A stretch of 64,000 bases of DNA, taken from the NCBI GenBank assembly GCA_934365945.1, contig CAKRNE010000010.1, forward strand, positions 1-64,000, read 5' to 3'. The first letter of the stretch is position 1. Every line of letters starts with the position of its first letter. Of this stretch, positions 44,901-54,048 are shown one piece after another. The stretch comes from an uncultured Agathobacter sp. (GTDB taxonomy: Bacteria > Bacillota > Clostridia > Lachnospirales > Lachnospiraceae). The notes beneath the pieces are model-generated. The model searched no databases, was not told where the DNA came from, and saw only the letters and a program-made list of their open reading frames with translations. The translations under genes were made by a program, and so were the position numbers.

Positions 44901-45507
44901 CCACCTGCCTCTCAAGCTCTGTCAGAATATCATTGACACGCACCAGGTTCTCTCTCTCATTATCGAGCTTCTTTTGTGCTGTAATCTTTCTCTTTTTAAA
45001 CTTTACAATGCCGGCAGCCTCATCAAACAGCTCTCGCCTCTCCTCCGGCTTTCCACTTAGAATCCTGTCAATCTGACCCTGTCCAATGATGGAATAGCCC
45101 TCTTTACCGATACCGGTATCATAGAAAAGCTCTGAAACCTCCTTGAGCCTGCACGGATTGCCATTGATGAGATACTCGCTCTCTCCCGAGCGGTAAACAC
45201 GTCTGGCAACTGTAACCTCGTTGAAATCAATCGCAAGCGAATGATCTGAATTGTCAAGTGTGATGGCAACATACGCGTATCCAAGCGGCTTTCTGTTCTC
45301 AGTGCCTGCAAAAATGACATCCTGCATACTGGCACCACGAAGCTGCTTTGCACTCTGCTCACCGAGCACCCATCTAACCGCATCTGCGACATTACTCTTT
45401 CCACTGCCGTTTGGCCCGACAATACCTGTGATGCCGTTGTGGAACTCAAAAACAATTTTGTTGGCAAAGGACTTAAAGCCCTGTACTTCCAAGCTCTTTA
45501 AATACAT
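41947..45507 (-). CDS. smc: Chromosome segregation ATPase Smc
   Basis: Builds the condensin complex with ScpA and ScpB. The 1186-residue product has the N-terminal Walker A (GPNGSGKSNV, about 32-41), long coiled coils, a hinge around 510-650 (GYGNSIKRVM, GGSMSGG), and the C-terminal ABC signature MSGGEKALTA with Walker B CLLDEIEAALDD. Length is normal. TAGGAG precedes the ATG. The rnc-smc-ftsY order is standard. Confidence 0.97.
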   Translation of the reverse strand: MYLKSLEVQGFKSFANKIVFEFHNGITGIVGPNGSGKSNVADAVRWVLGEQSAKQLRGASMQDVIFAGTENRKPLGYAYVAITLDNSDHSLAIDFNEVTVARRVYRSGESEYLINGNPCRLKEVSELFYDTGIGKEGYSIIGQGQIDRILSGKPEERRELFDEAAGIVKFKKRKITAQKKLDNERENLVRVNDILTELERQVGPLQRQSEKAHTYLKKKEELKTYDVNMFLLESARIETELKAADEKYTIADDELKETNATYESIKSEYERLGNDMQQMDERIESLRESITSTSSTRQKLENQIELLKEQIHTAEMTDEHLQSRLFAIEKEKAERLESRKEYDDKKAALEAEIEQMKQKEQLSVNEHEAVLAEVNRCNDGLEKGKNELIALLQERGNIQSRQQRFATMLEQINIRKAELTKRLLDRKTREAGLDDILDEANKKLSAVNEEIAGLKEKESALLAKAKEWRDKSKENARLMEDASTEYHKSVSRLESLKNIAERYDGYGNSIKRVMEQKAKNPGLLGVVSDLIQVDKRYEIAIETALSGNIQNIVTEDEATAKKMIGFLKTNHFGRATFLPLTSVRANKNTKNEAALGEKGVLGIANKLVKCDPKFDEVVAYLLGRVIVVDTIDNAIALAKKNHYSLHIVTVEGEYLAPGGSMSGGAFKNSSNLLARNREIEELEKRVDQTKTKLKELRARKDDIATAIALGEEDIAATKTLLQEKYIEQNTAQISVDRADQQKKESANVYEDLRTENAEIEKQLEEINQGKKDIAAQLEASKQREKQLEKENSTFSEILEKQGVLEQEASHKAAAISLELANITKTAEFAIENINRINSEIEKFDEQKESLVEGAATAKDDIKKKQADIDAITQTILASKDNNSKLDEELRESLAKKEKMSENYRGFFAKQEEVSKKQANLDKELFRLNSQRDKLKEASETQTNYMWNEYELTPHAAAELRNDAYDDLPSLKKLIAGIKDEIRRLGDVNVNAIEEYREISTRYEFLKGQHDDLIEAEKTLVGIIDELDSGMRKQFTEKFAEIQREFDKSFKQLFGGGHGSLELVEDEDILECGIRIIAQPPGKKLQNMMQMSGGEKALTAIALLFAIQALKPSPFCLLDEIEAALDDSNVSRYANYLNKLTKNTQFIVITHRRGTMAAADRLYGITMQEKGVSTLVSVNLIENDLTQ

Positions 45508-45516
45508 TAAAAACTC

Positions 45517-46200
45517 CTATTCCCTGTTCCTGTATAAAAGAAGCGCCTGATATGCAGCCTGCTGCTCTGCCGCCTTCTTTGTGTGGCCCTCTCCCACGCT
45601 GACACGCTCACCGTCCACAAGCACTGCAACAGTAAACTGCTTGTCATGATCCGGACCGCTCTCCTCAAGAAGCTCATAGGAAAGCTGCTCATGCCTGCCC
45701 TGTATGAGCTCCTGAAGGATAGTCTTGCTATCATAAAAGAGCTGCTTATTCTCAATATCAGTCATGATAAACTTAAGCACAAACTCCTTTGCATTAGTAA
45801 AACCACCATCTAAATAAATTGCTCCGATCACTGCCTCAAGCGCATCGGAAAGAATTGACTTTCTCTTTCTTCCACCTGTATGATCCTCGCCCCTGCCAAG
45901 ACGCAGGTACTTTCCAAGGTCAAGTGGCTTTGTACAAAGTGCAAGAGTCGGCTCACAAACAATGCTTGCGCGCAGCTTGGTAAGCTCACCCTCAGGCTTT
46001 TGCGGATAATTGATAAACAAAAACTCACTTGACACAATCTCCAAAACAGCATCTCCCAAAAACTCCAGACGCTCGTTATCAGAATGCTTTTTCATGTGTT
46101 TTTCATTGGCATACGAACTGTGTGTCAGCGCCTGCTCGAGCAGATGTCTGTTCTTGAACGTATAGCCTATTTTGCTTTGAAATTCATTTAAATCTGCCAT
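45517..46200 (-). CDS. rnc: Ribonuclease III
   Basis: Double-strand RNA endonuclease for rRNA and mRNA processing. The 227-residue product has the RNase III signature ERLEFLGDAVLE (catalytic Asp/Glu), DALEAVIGAIYLDGG and a C-terminal dsRNA-binding domain (about 155-225) ending GEGHTKKAAEQQAAYQAL. ACAGGAGAAATT precedes the ATG. It lies nine bases from smc. Confidence 0.96.
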   Translation of the reverse strand: MADLNEFQSKIGYTFKNRHLLEQALTHSSYANEKHMKKHSDNERLEFLGDAVLEIVSSEFLFINYPQKPEGELTKLRASIVCEPTLALCTKPLDLGKYLRLGRGEDHTGGRKRKSILSDALEAVIGAIYLDGGFTNAKEFVLKFIMTDIENKQLFYDSKTILQELIQGRHEQLSYELLEESGPDHDKQFTVAVLVDGERVSVGEGHTKKAAEQQAAYQALLLYRNRE

Positions 46201-46251
46201 AATTTCTCCTGTTTTTCTATCTATTTATTCCTATTATTCCGTGACTACAAC

Positions 46252-46279
46252 GAAAAGCCCTTATAATAAAGGGCTTTTC
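46252..46279 (-). terminator. Terminator after acpP
   Basis: GAAAAGCCCTT/AAGGGCTTTTC, perfect 11-bp stem with a six-base loop, ending in TTTTC on the minus strand. The symmetric A and T runs make it potentially bidirectional. It lies between acpP and rnc. Confidence 0.85.
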
Positions 46280-46293
46280 ATCGGTAAAACATG

Positions 46294-46530
46294 CTACTGC
46301 TCGTTTACAGCTTTTTTAATCTGCTCTACGGCATCGCCTACAGTAACAATTTTCTCAGCTTCCTCATTAGGAATCTCGATATCGAATTCTTCCTCAATAC
46401 CCATGATAATCTGGAAAACATCCAGCGAATCAGCACCAAGATCATCAATGAAGGTTGACTCCATAGTAACCTCGTTCTCATCCACGTTAAGTACCTCGAC
46501 AATAATGTCTCTAAGCTTCTCAAATTCCAT
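46294..46530 (-). CDS. acpP: Acyl carrier protein
   Basis: Carries growing fatty acids on a phosphopantetheine arm. The 78-residue acidic product has the attachment serine in [12 protein letters not shown]. Length and acidity are normal. AGAGGTATTAAAA precedes the ATG. It follows plsX, its common partner in lipid synthesis. Confidence 0.96.
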   Translation of the reverse strand: MEFEKLRDIIVEVLNVDENEVTMESTFIDDLGADSLDVFQIIMGIEEEFDIEIPNEEAEKIVTVGDAVEQIKKAVNEQ

Positions 46531-46585
46531 TTTTAATACCTCTCATTTCTGTTTATAGTGACTGATCATACAGCAGCACTGCTGT

Positions 46586-47602
46586 CTAATCAGCCGGTTT
46601 ATTAATAATATATTCTTTTATTTTATCATTAATCTCTTTTTCCTTAAATGTGACACATTGGAAAATAGAGTTAGTGATCTCCTTTGCCTTGGAGCTGCCG
46701 TGTGTCTTTACCACAAGACCATTAAGGCCTAAAAGCGGGGCTCCTCCGTACTCAGTCGCATCAAACGACTTGAGCGTATTTTTAAGAGCCGGAAGCGCAA
46801 GTGCCGCGCCTATCTTGCTCTTTAACGTGCTCATGAGGCCTTTCTTGATAACTCCGATAAGAGTGGAGCTAAGTCCCTCGTAGAGCTTTAAAATAACATT
46901 TCCTGTGAAAGCCTCACAGACGATAACATCAGCATCTCCCTTTGGAATATCCCTTGCCTCAATGCTTCCGACAAAATTGATATCCGTACACTCGCGAAGA
47001 AGCGGCATGGTCTCCTTTACCAGGGCATTGCCCTTCTCCTCCTCTGCACCGATATTGACCAGTGCAACCTTTGGATTCTTCACACCGACAACGTGCTCCA
47101 TATAGATAGAGCCCATCTTTGCAAACTGTACCAGATGCTCTGCTCTGGCATCTACATTGGCTCCACAGTCTATGAGCAAAGACACTCCGCGCTCAGTCGG
47201 AATAAGCGGTGCAAGCGGCGGCCTTTGTATCCCCTTTATCCTGCCGACTATGACCTGTCCTCCTACAAGTACAGCTCCTGAGCTTCCTGCTGAAACAAAT
47301 GCATCAGCCTCTTTATTTTTGACCATATTCATGCCGACAACTATTGAAGACTGCTTCTTGCGCCTGATTGCCACAACCGGCGGCTCGGCCATCTCGATAA
47401 CCTCCGGCGCATCGACTATCTCTATCTGCCCATCCGGATATGTATACTGTGAAAGTTCTCTCTCAACAGGCTCCTTCTGTCCCACAAGAAAAATCTTTAT
47501 ATCATCTCTTTTATTAACTGCGTCTACCGCACCCTTAACTACCTCTGCAGGTGCATTGTCGCCACCCATTGCATCGAGCGCGACCCTTGTTGTACTTTGC
47601 AT
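46586..47602 (-). CDS. plsX: Phosphate acyltransferase PlsX
   Basis: Makes acyl-phosphate from acyl-ACP for phospholipid synthesis. The 338-residue product begins with VALDAMGGDNAP and has SAGSSGAVLVGG and AFTGNVILKLYEG, all family motifs. GGGAGGTCACA precedes the ATG. It leads the plsX-acpP unit. Confidence 0.96.
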   Translation of the reverse strand: MQSTTRVALDAMGGDNAPAEVVKGAVDAVNKRDDIKIFLVGQKEPVERELSQYTYPDGQIEIVDAPEVIEMAEPPVVAIRRKKQSSIVVGMNMVKNKEADAFVSAGSSGAVLVGGQVIVGRIKGIQRPPLAPLIPTERGVSLLIDCGANVDARAEHLVQFAKMGSIYMEHVVGVKNPKVALVNIGAEEEKGNALVKETMPLLRECTDINFVGSIEARDIPKGDADVIVCEAFTGNVILKLYEGLSSTLIGVIKKGLMSTLKSKIGAALALPALKNTLKSFDATEYGGAPLLGLNGLVVKTHGSSKAKEITNSIFQCVTFKEKEINDKIKEYIINKPAD

Positions 47603-47643
47603 TGTGACCTCCCTGTGCTAATGTTCATGTATGTCTAAAAGAA

Positions 47644-47672
47644 AATATACTATAATTACAAGTAGAAATCAA
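47644..47672 (-). promoter_or_regulatory. Promoter of plsX-acpP
   Basis: TTGATT (47667-47672), 17-base spacer, TATATT (47644-47649) on the minus strand, in the gap between the polysaccharide locus and plsX. I see no terminator between the acyltransferase stop at 47686 and this promoter. Confidence 0.68.
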
Positions 47673-47685
47673 TACGATAAATAAA

Positions 47686-48777
47686 TTACTTTCTCTTTAT
47701 CGTAAGCCACAGCCTGCTATGTACAATACAAAAAACAAAGTAAAACACCGATATGACAATAATTCTCATAACAACCAGTATGAGACATCCCATAAAAGGA
47801 TTGCCTTTCCAGTTCTGCGTAAATAAATACCAGGGTATTGCCTTCATTTCTACTGAATGTATACAAAATACTATCAGAGAACTATTTCCTATTTTCTTTA
47901 AAAATTTAAATATATTATTCGAAAATTTATTTAAATAAAGAAAAAAACACAAAATACTATATGCTAAAAATCCATCTGTGAACAAACTAATTATCAGTAA
48001 ATTCCAATTGCCCTCTGCAATATTATCCATTTGACCTCTGTAAATAATCCCTAAAGCATTTATCAACAGAGTAATCGCCAAAATCAAACCAAATAACCAG
48101 TTCCATTTTATCTGAAATAATTTTTTCTTTTTGATTAAATATCCTTCATAAAAGAAAAACAACCCTGTAAATATCTGTGAGATGCAGAAAACAAATATTT
48201 TATAATAGCCCAATATCACTCCCGCAATTGCAATGATAATAACATATTTCCAAGGCCTTACTCCTTCAAAATTCATTATCAGATTTAACAATATAATACA
48301 GCCTATAAGCGCAATAAGATACCAGCCTATACCGCAAGAGTAAAAAACAATACCTTTAAATTCCATATTCGAGGACAAAGCAAGGCAAAAACCGACAGCA
48401 ACCTTAACAGTTTCTTTAATAGCATTTTTGAAATAATGAAAAAAGCCAAAATGTAAAATAAAATGTAACACAACTGTCACAAATGCCATAACAAAATACG
48501 GAACAAGTATTCTTTTAACTTTTTTTCTGACAAAGCTATATTTTTGCTTTTTAAATCCATATCCACTGATTATAAAAAACGCCGGCATCACTGCTCCGCC
48601 AAACAAACAAACCACCATTAACAGTAATTGCGACATAAAATAACTATTTAATTTTGTAAAATCAAAGGATGATATTGAATGAAAAACAATAACCCCTACA
48701 ATTCCAATTCCTTTGAACAAATTAAACATACCAATATTAGACTTAAAATCCTTATTCTTCAATAATAACATTTTCAT
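47686..48777 (-). CDS. Acyltransferase family 3 membrane protein
   Basis: The 363-residue product has about ten hydrophobic spans and the family 3 pattern: LFKGIGIVGVIVFHS near the N-terminus (with the catalytic-type His) and PAFFIISGYGFKKQK, followed by VRKKVKRILVPYF. Such proteins O-acetylate or otherwise acylate surface sugars. It is the last gene of the polysaccharide locus, so it probably decorates the polymer. The acyl group and target sugar cannot be told. Codons are AT-rich like its neighbours. Confidence 0.8.
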   Translation of the reverse strand: MKMLLLKNKDFKSNIGMFNLFKGIGIVGVIVFHSISSFDFTKLNSYFMSQLLLMVVCLFGGAVMPAFFIISGYGFKKQKYSFVRKKVKRILVPYFVMAFVTVVLHFILHFGFFHYFKNAIKETVKVAVGFCLALSSNMEFKGIVFYSCGIGWYLIALIGCIILLNLIMNFEGVRPWKYVIIIAIAGVILGYYKIFVFCISQIFTGLFFFYEGYLIKKKKLFQIKWNWLFGLILAITLLINALGIIYRGQMDNIAEGNWNLLIISLFTDGFLAYSILCFFLYLNKFSNNIFKFLKKIGNSSLIVFCIHSVEMKAIPWYLFTQNWKGNPFMGCLILVVMRIIVISVFYFVFCIVHSRLWLTIKRK

Positions 48778-48786
48778 TGTTCACTC

Positions 48787-49992
48787 CTAAATTCTTATAT
48801 TTCCCCAGGAATTATTTCTCCAATTTAATGTTTGATGAATTTTTTCTTTTTCCACAATTATGTCTATTCCTCTTACGCAATCAAGATCTATTGATTCATC
48901 GTAAGGATCCAGACAAAATAATGTATAGTACGTCTGATAATTTCCATTCATGACATCACTCAGATTAATGTTTAAAATATTTTTTCCTGTATCCCCTTTA
49001 TTACCGGAAAAAATGTTATAAAAAACCGAGGTTGCAAATGGCTTGTCATCATCTGCCATAAGCTCAACACGCATTCCAACATTTTCAACCTTTGTATTGC
49101 ACTTCCAACTTATTAAAAGTCTTAACTCATTATCACTAACAATATTATCAGACTTATCCGGATATTCTGCAAAGGTAAGTCTCACATCATCTCTGCCAAG
49201 CCATCCCGGTCTCATATATTTAGTATAATCCGCATTATGATTTGTCTTTGTATTAACCCCCATATATAGTTTTGTCGCCTCATTTACACTTCCATCAAAA
49301 ACCAGCTGACCATGACTCATAACAATACACCTATTGCACAGCTTATAAATGGTATCCATATTATGACTCACATAGATAATCGTGCGCCCTTGTGTTCTGG
49401 CTATTTCTTTCATCTTATTTAAACACTTGTGTTGAAATTTTATATCACCGACTGCTAATACTTCGTCCATTATCATAATATCAGAATCCAGATGAGCAGC
49501 TACAGAAAACGCAAGTTTAACATACATTCCGGAAGAATATCTCTTTACAGGTGTATCAATAAATTCGCCACACTCCGAAAAATCTATAATCGAATCAAGC
49601 TTTTCGTCTATCTCCTTTTTCTTCATGCCTAAGATAGAACCATTTAAATAAATATTTTCTCTTCCTGTCAGCTCAGGATGAAATCCTGTTCCGACCTCAA
49701 GCATGCTTGCCACCTTACCATTAATATAAATATTGCCCCTGGTTGGAGCTGTAATTCTTGAAATCAGCTTTAAAAGAGTAGACTTTCCAGCCCCGTTAGA
49801 ACCGATAAGTCCAATTGTTTCTCCTTTATGTACCTCAAAACTGACATTGTCCAATGCTGTAAATTTTTTATTAAAAACATCATTTGTACTTTTATTTTTC
49901 TTTCGTATTGCATCTTTAAATGTCTGTCCGGTTACAGCACCAAGCATATAATCCTTTCCGACATCTTCAATTTTAAGTACTAAATCATCCAT
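48787..49992 (-). CDS. Polysaccharide ABC exporter, ATP-binding subunit (Wzt/TagH type)
   Basis: The 401-residue product has an ABC ATPase (about 1-245) with GSNGAGKSTLLKLIS, the signature region YSSGMYVKLAFSVA and MDEVLAVGD, and an additional C-terminal domain (about 265-400) of beta-strand pattern. Exporters with such a C-terminal domain recognise a terminal modification on the glycan before export. Its permease lies two genes upstream at 51010. The start at 49992 follows GGAGGAATAAT; a longer in-frame start at 50067 would overlap the preceding gene. Confidence 0.9.
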   Translation of the reverse strand: MDDLVLKIEDVGKDYMLGAVTGQTFKDAIRKKNKSTNDVFNKKFTALDNVSFEVHKGETIGLIGSNGAGKSTLLKLISRITAPTRGNIYINGKVASMLEVGTGFHPELTGRENIYLNGSILGMKKKEIDEKLDSIIDFSECGEFIDTPVKRYSSGMYVKLAFSVAAHLDSDIMIMDEVLAVGDIKFQHKCLNKMKEIARTQGRTIIYVSHNMDTIYKLCNRCIVMSHGQLVFDGSVNEATKLYMGVNTKTNHNADYTKYMRPGWLGRDDVRLTFAEYPDKSDNIVSDNELRLLISWKCNTKVENVGMRVELMADDDKPFATSVFYNIFSGNKGDTGKNILNINLSDVMNGNYQTYYTLFCLDPYDESIDLDCVRGIDIIVEKEKIHQTLNWRNNSWGNIRI

Positions 49993-50014
49993 ATTATTCC
50001 TCCCTGCCAAAAAA

Positions 50015-50992
50015 TCATAACCATGGTCTAAGCATAAATAAATCAGGATTTTCATATATGTCCGCATCTTTATTTTTCAGCCATTTCTTAAACAGCTTTT
50101 GCTTTTTCAAAAAATCAATCTGTTCCCTTATCTCATCTATAGATATTTCATTCATCTTGTGAGATATATGAAAATCCAAAATTCCAATGCATATCATTCT
50201 AAAATTTTTTACCAGATATTTGTTTTTTTCCTTTTTAACCTTATCATAAAATGTAGATATTAAATTAATAATTCTCGGTAAAATTGTCCTCTGATCCAGA
50301 GTATGCATAATAGACTCCGGCACCTGTCTGTACTGATAAAAAATATCGCATAGAAACTGTATACGCTTTACCCATAACAGGTATTCCATTGTAAACAATA
50401 AATCCTCTGCAAATATGTCACTGCATTTGGAAAATGTCAGATTATGTTCCCTGATTATTTTGCCATTATAGCATCTAAAAATAACCTCCCAGCTATCTCT
50501 ATAAGTAATTAAACGCTTAACATAATAATCGAGCTTTTCCTTATCGTCACGTAATAAAATATTTTCATATTCACAATGATAAATTCCATTTTCAATTTTA
50601 TTACCACACTCATCAATTTTCATCATATTGTAACAATACATATCCGCAGGATACTCATGAATTTTATTGTATAATTTCGCAAGCATTCCATCAGCCAACA
50701 TATCGTCACTATCCAAAAATATCAACCATTCACCTGATGCCACTTCTAAGGCAGAATTTCTTGCACCATCCAGTCCCTTATTTTTCTGATGAATGACCTT
50801 AATATGTATATCCCGAATCTCATTATTAATTCTGGCTTCCCACAAATCACATATCTTTCCGGATGAATCTGTAGAACCATCATCTACAATTATAATTTCA
50901 TAATTTCTAAAATCTTGCTCTGTCACAGAACGGATACAGTCATCCAGATACTTTTCAACATTATATACAGGTATTATAATTGAAAAAAACAT
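50015..50992 (-). CDS. Family 2 glycosyltransferase
   Basis: The 325-residue product has a GT-A fold: FSIIIPVYNVEKYLDDCI, IIIVDDGSTDSS and the metal-binding LDSDD, with a helical C-terminal part that likely contacts the membrane. It adds one sugar, unknown, to a lipid-linked glycan. GAGGTGAAAAGAAG precedes the ATG. It is placed between the two subunits of the ABC exporter. Confidence 0.88.
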   Translation of the reverse strand: MFFSIIIPVYNVEKYLDDCIRSVTEQDFRNYEIIIVDDGSTDSSGKICDLWEARINNEIRDIHIKVIHQKNKGLDGARNSALEVASGEWLIFLDSDDMLADGMLAKLYNKIHEYPADMYCYNMMKIDECGNKIENGIYHCEYENILLRDDKEKLDYYVKRLITYRDSWEVIFRCYNGKIIREHNLTFSKCSDIFAEDLLFTMEYLLWVKRIQFLCDIFYQYRQVPESIMHTLDQRTILPRIINLISTFYDKVKKEKNKYLVKNFRMICIGILDFHISHKMNEISIDEIREQIDFLKKQKLFKKWLKNKDADIYENPDLFMLRPWL

Positions 50993-51009
50993 CTTCTTTT
51001 CACCTCGTT

Positions 51010-51852
51010 CTATACGATATCAACAAATGTTTTTTCTGTCTGATTAAACATTATTAATGCCAATAGAGTTATTAATATCGTAAAAATAATGCTATAAATA
51101 ATTGCCCCGGCATTAATAGCTCCGCTTCCTATCATGTAATACCTAAAAGCTTCAATAAAAGAAGACATCGGATTTATATATACAAGCTTCTGAAGATTTT
51201 GTGGAAGCTGGCTTGTAGAATACAATACAGGTGATGCATACAATAATAGCGACATAGCAATTCCTGTAAGGTGATTAAAATCCCTGTATTTTATTGTCAA
51301 ACATGATAAAACCAATCCACATGACATCCCCATCAATGCAGTTGCAATACTTATAGGTACAAGCCATAAAATCTTAATCCCACAAAAACAAGCCTCTCCT
51401 ATATGTAAAAAATATCCCCATACTATTAAACAAACTACAAATTTAATTGCTGATCTCACAGCTTCAAAAATAACATTTGCAATCGGCATGATCAATCTTG
51501 GGAAATAAACCTTGCCATACAGATAACTATTGTCAATAAGTACACTCTTATTGCTATTAAAGCATGCAGAAAAAAATTCCCACATTAAAGCTCCGGTCAT
51601 ATAAAAAAGGAAATACGGTGAACCATCTGACGAAAATTTTCCCACATATCCGAACACAAATGAAAAAATACCTGACGAAAAAATCAATCCAATTATCATC
51701 CATACCGGTCCTAAAATTGTCTGTTTATATTGGACCTCATAATTTCTTTTGACTAATGTGAATATGAGCCCCCTGTATTGTATAATCTCTTTTAGTGGAA
51801 TATTAAAAATTCCGGTTTTAGGCTTTATAGTAGTTGACCATGTTTTACTCAT
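51010..51852 (-). CDS. Polysaccharide ABC exporter, permease subunit (Wzm/TagG type)
   Basis: The 280-residue product is an ABC-2 permease with about six membrane spans and the family entry pattern LIFTLVKRNYEVQYKQTILGPVWM. The C-terminal NPMSSFIEAFRYYMIG is typical. It forms a glycan channel with the ATPase at 48787. The ATG at 51852 follows AAAGGAG by seven bases; an in-frame TTG lies one codon earlier. Confidence 0.9.
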   Translation of the reverse strand: MSKTWSTTIKPKTGIFNIPLKEIIQYRGLIFTLVKRNYEVQYKQTILGPVWMIIGLIFSSGIFSFVFGYVGKFSSDGSPYFLFYMTGALMWEFFSACFNSNKSVLIDNSYLYGKVYFPRLIMPIANVIFEAVRSAIKFVVCLIVWGYFLHIGEACFCGIKILWLVPISIATALMGMSCGLVLSCLTIKYRDFNHLTGIAMSLLLYASPVLYSTSQLPQNLQKLVYINPMSSFIEAFRYYMIGSGAINAGAIIYSIIFTILITLLALIMFNQTEKTFVDIV

Positions 51853-51864
51853 CAAAAAGCTCCT

Positions 51865-54036
51865 TTACATAAACATTTTCTCTATTTCTTCCAAACGTTT
51901 TTCGTATGTAATAATCTTTTTTCTCTCCATAATCCTTTGTTTGTAGTATTCATGAAGCTTTGGATTATCAATAACCCTCTTCATTTCCTCGTATATTCCA
52001 CGAACTGAATTTTCCATTACAATACCATATGAATTATCTTCCAACAATTCTCTGACTCCCGACACATCAGTAAGCAGCATTGGCACATCCAATATTGCTG
52101 CTTCCTGACTTACCAGTGAATATCCTTCAAATAATGATGACGATATAAACCAATCAGCAATAGCCATATATTTATATGGATTTTTTCTGCCTCCAAGAAA
52201 CTTAACATTTTTAATATTTAATCGTTTCATCTCACAATTCAAACGATAAGCCTCATCTCCCCAAGGCTCCTTTTCTCCAATGACAAGCACCTCATACTCA
52301 TATCCGTCGCAATCCAGCATATGACAGGCTTCTAAAAGGTTACCATATCCCTTTTGATAATTCAGCCTTCCAACTGTAACAAATCGAACCTTGTTCTTTG
52401 AAGCAGTATCTTTAGAAATTCTATCTACACTATCAACATCAACAACCGGCTCCTTTGCCTTCTCAAGAACATTTCGGATATCAATCGGATTGTATTTAAC
52501 TACCAGATTACCCGGATCTCCGATTACTGATTTTATGCTTTCCATAATATCTTTTGAGACACAGACAATATTATCGAAGCTTTTCATTATTTCCAGCTCA
52601 TATTCTTTGGTCTTAAAAATACCTTCTGTATAATAATAAGCATTATAATCCGTATGAACCCAGCAAAATTTTTTGATTACCGGAATTCTATAAACATCCA
52701 GCATTTTCCAACCTTCTTTTATGGCTATAGCTATATCATACTTCGCATTATCAAGCTTCTTTTTTAACAATTTTCTTTTAACTTTTTTAATAGTTTTTTG
52801 ATATATGAATTTCAAAAAGCCATTTTTAGGTATTTTATAATCCCTCTGCCAGATATAACTCACATTATCAGGATATAAATCATTAAAGCTATCACTTTTT
52901 TCATCAGTCATTATTGTTATATCATACTTATCATGCATAGCCCATGTCAGGTCATACATCAGCTTTTCAACTCCGCCTCCTATAAGTAAATCATTAACAA
53001 TTAAAATTCTCTTTTTAATACTCATTTTCCAAAACCTTCTAAAAAATAATTCTTCATTTAATACAAAAACAACATACTTGATTTTATCTTTACTCTTTAT
53101 ATATTTTCCATATTTTCTTAAAGCCTGTCTCATTCTTGCTGAAAAAAATTTATGGCACTCATCCTTAGATAAATTATATTCACAATAACAAAGCAGGTAT
53201 TTATTAAGTATATTTCCAAAATAACAATCCGATAATACTCTCTTTAATTTCAAATCCGAAATAAGATTGATTCTTTCTTCGTATGCATCAAGTACCTTTA
53301 CATATTTCCAGGCATCACCTGTTTCTCTTTTATTTCTTGTTATACTTCCGGTTCTTATTCTGTAATTATATATAATATTGCCGGTCCAGACTATTTTATT
53401 ACATGATAAAATTAGTGGTACTATCCAAAATTCATCTTCATGAATATATCCCTCCTTAAACCGGTTCATTCTTGCAATATCTGCAGAAATAAGTTTATTC
53501 CATGCCGTGGTTCCGGCAATAGCATAGTGGTCTAAATATGTCACAGATATTTTATTGATAAGCTCCAAACGTCCTATTTCACCGTCAGAATAGCTTTCTG
53601 ACTGTCTTTTCCTGTTATATGATGATAATTTTTTTCCATTCACATAGTCAGACGAAAGGACATTCAAATCATCATCAACTTCTCTATAATCTCCTATTAC
53701 TAAATCTGCATTATATTTTTTTGCCTGTTTATATAAAACTTCCAGATAATTTTTTTCCAAAATATCATCTGAGTCAACATAGCATACATATTCTCCTTTT
53801 GCTGCATCTAAACCAGCATTGCGGGCTGCAGACAGCCCTGAATTTTTGGATAAAGTAATACTTACAATATTCGGGTGTATTAAAACCAATTGTTCTATAA
53901 TACTGCCCGAAGCATCTGATGAACAATCATTTACTATAATAATTTCAAAATCTTTATATGATTGATTACATATTGAAGCAATACATTCATTTAAATATTT
54001 TTCTGAATTATATACTGGAACAATAACCGATATCAT
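51865..54036 (-). CDS. Bifunctional glycosyltransferase, GT2 fused to GT4
   Basis: The 723-residue product carries two transferases. Residues about 1-230 are GT2 (ISVIVPVYNSEKYLNECI, IIIVNDCSSDAS, YVDSDD). Residues about 340-720 are GT-B/GT4: RILIVNDLLIGGGVEKLM at its start, then VTVGRLNYQKGYGNLLEACH and the SLFEGYSLVSQEA motif (E-x7-E type). The fusion would add two consecutive sugars. AAGGAGCCTGTAAA precedes the ATG. Sugar donors are unknown. Confidence 0.88.
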   Translation of the reverse strand: MISVIVPVYNSEKYLNECIASICNQSYKDFEIIIVNDCSSDASGSIIEQLVLIHPNIVSITLSKNSGLSAARNAGLDAAKGEYVCYVDSDDILEKNYLEVLYKQAKKYNADLVIGDYREVDDDLNVLSSDYVNGKKLSSYNRKRQSESYSDGEIGRLELINKISVTYLDHYAIAGTTAWNKLISADIARMNRFKEGYIHEDEFWIVPLILSCNKIVWTGNIIYNYRIRTGSITRNKRETGDAWKYVKVLDAYEERINLISDLKLKRVLSDCYFGNILNKYLLCYCEYNLSKDECHKFFSARMRQALRKYGKYIKSKDKIKYVVFVLNEELFFRRFWKMSIKKRILIVNDLLIGGGVEKLMYDLTWAMHDKYDITIMTDEKSDSFNDLYPDNVSYIWQRDYKIPKNGFLKFIYQKTIKKVKRKLLKKKLDNAKYDIAIAIKEGWKMLDVYRIPVIKKFCWVHTDYNAYYYTEGIFKTKEYELEIMKSFDNIVCVSKDIMESIKSVIGDPGNLVVKYNPIDIRNVLEKAKEPVVDVDSVDRISKDTASKNKVRFVTVGRLNYQKGYGNLLEACHMLDCDGYEYEVLVIGEKEPWGDEAYRLNCEMKRLNIKNVKFLGGRKNPYKYMAIADWFISSSLFEGYSLVSQEAAILDVPMLLTDVSGVRELLEDNSYGIVMENSVRGIYEEMKRVIDNPKLHEYYKQRIMERKKIITYEKRLEEIEKMFM

Positions 54037-54048
54037 TTTACAGGCTCC

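Noticed and set aside
42191-45550. Many plus-strand frames of 60-130 codons opposite smc
   Set aside because: They are shadows of the coiled-coil codon pattern of smc, without ribosome binding sites or family motifs.
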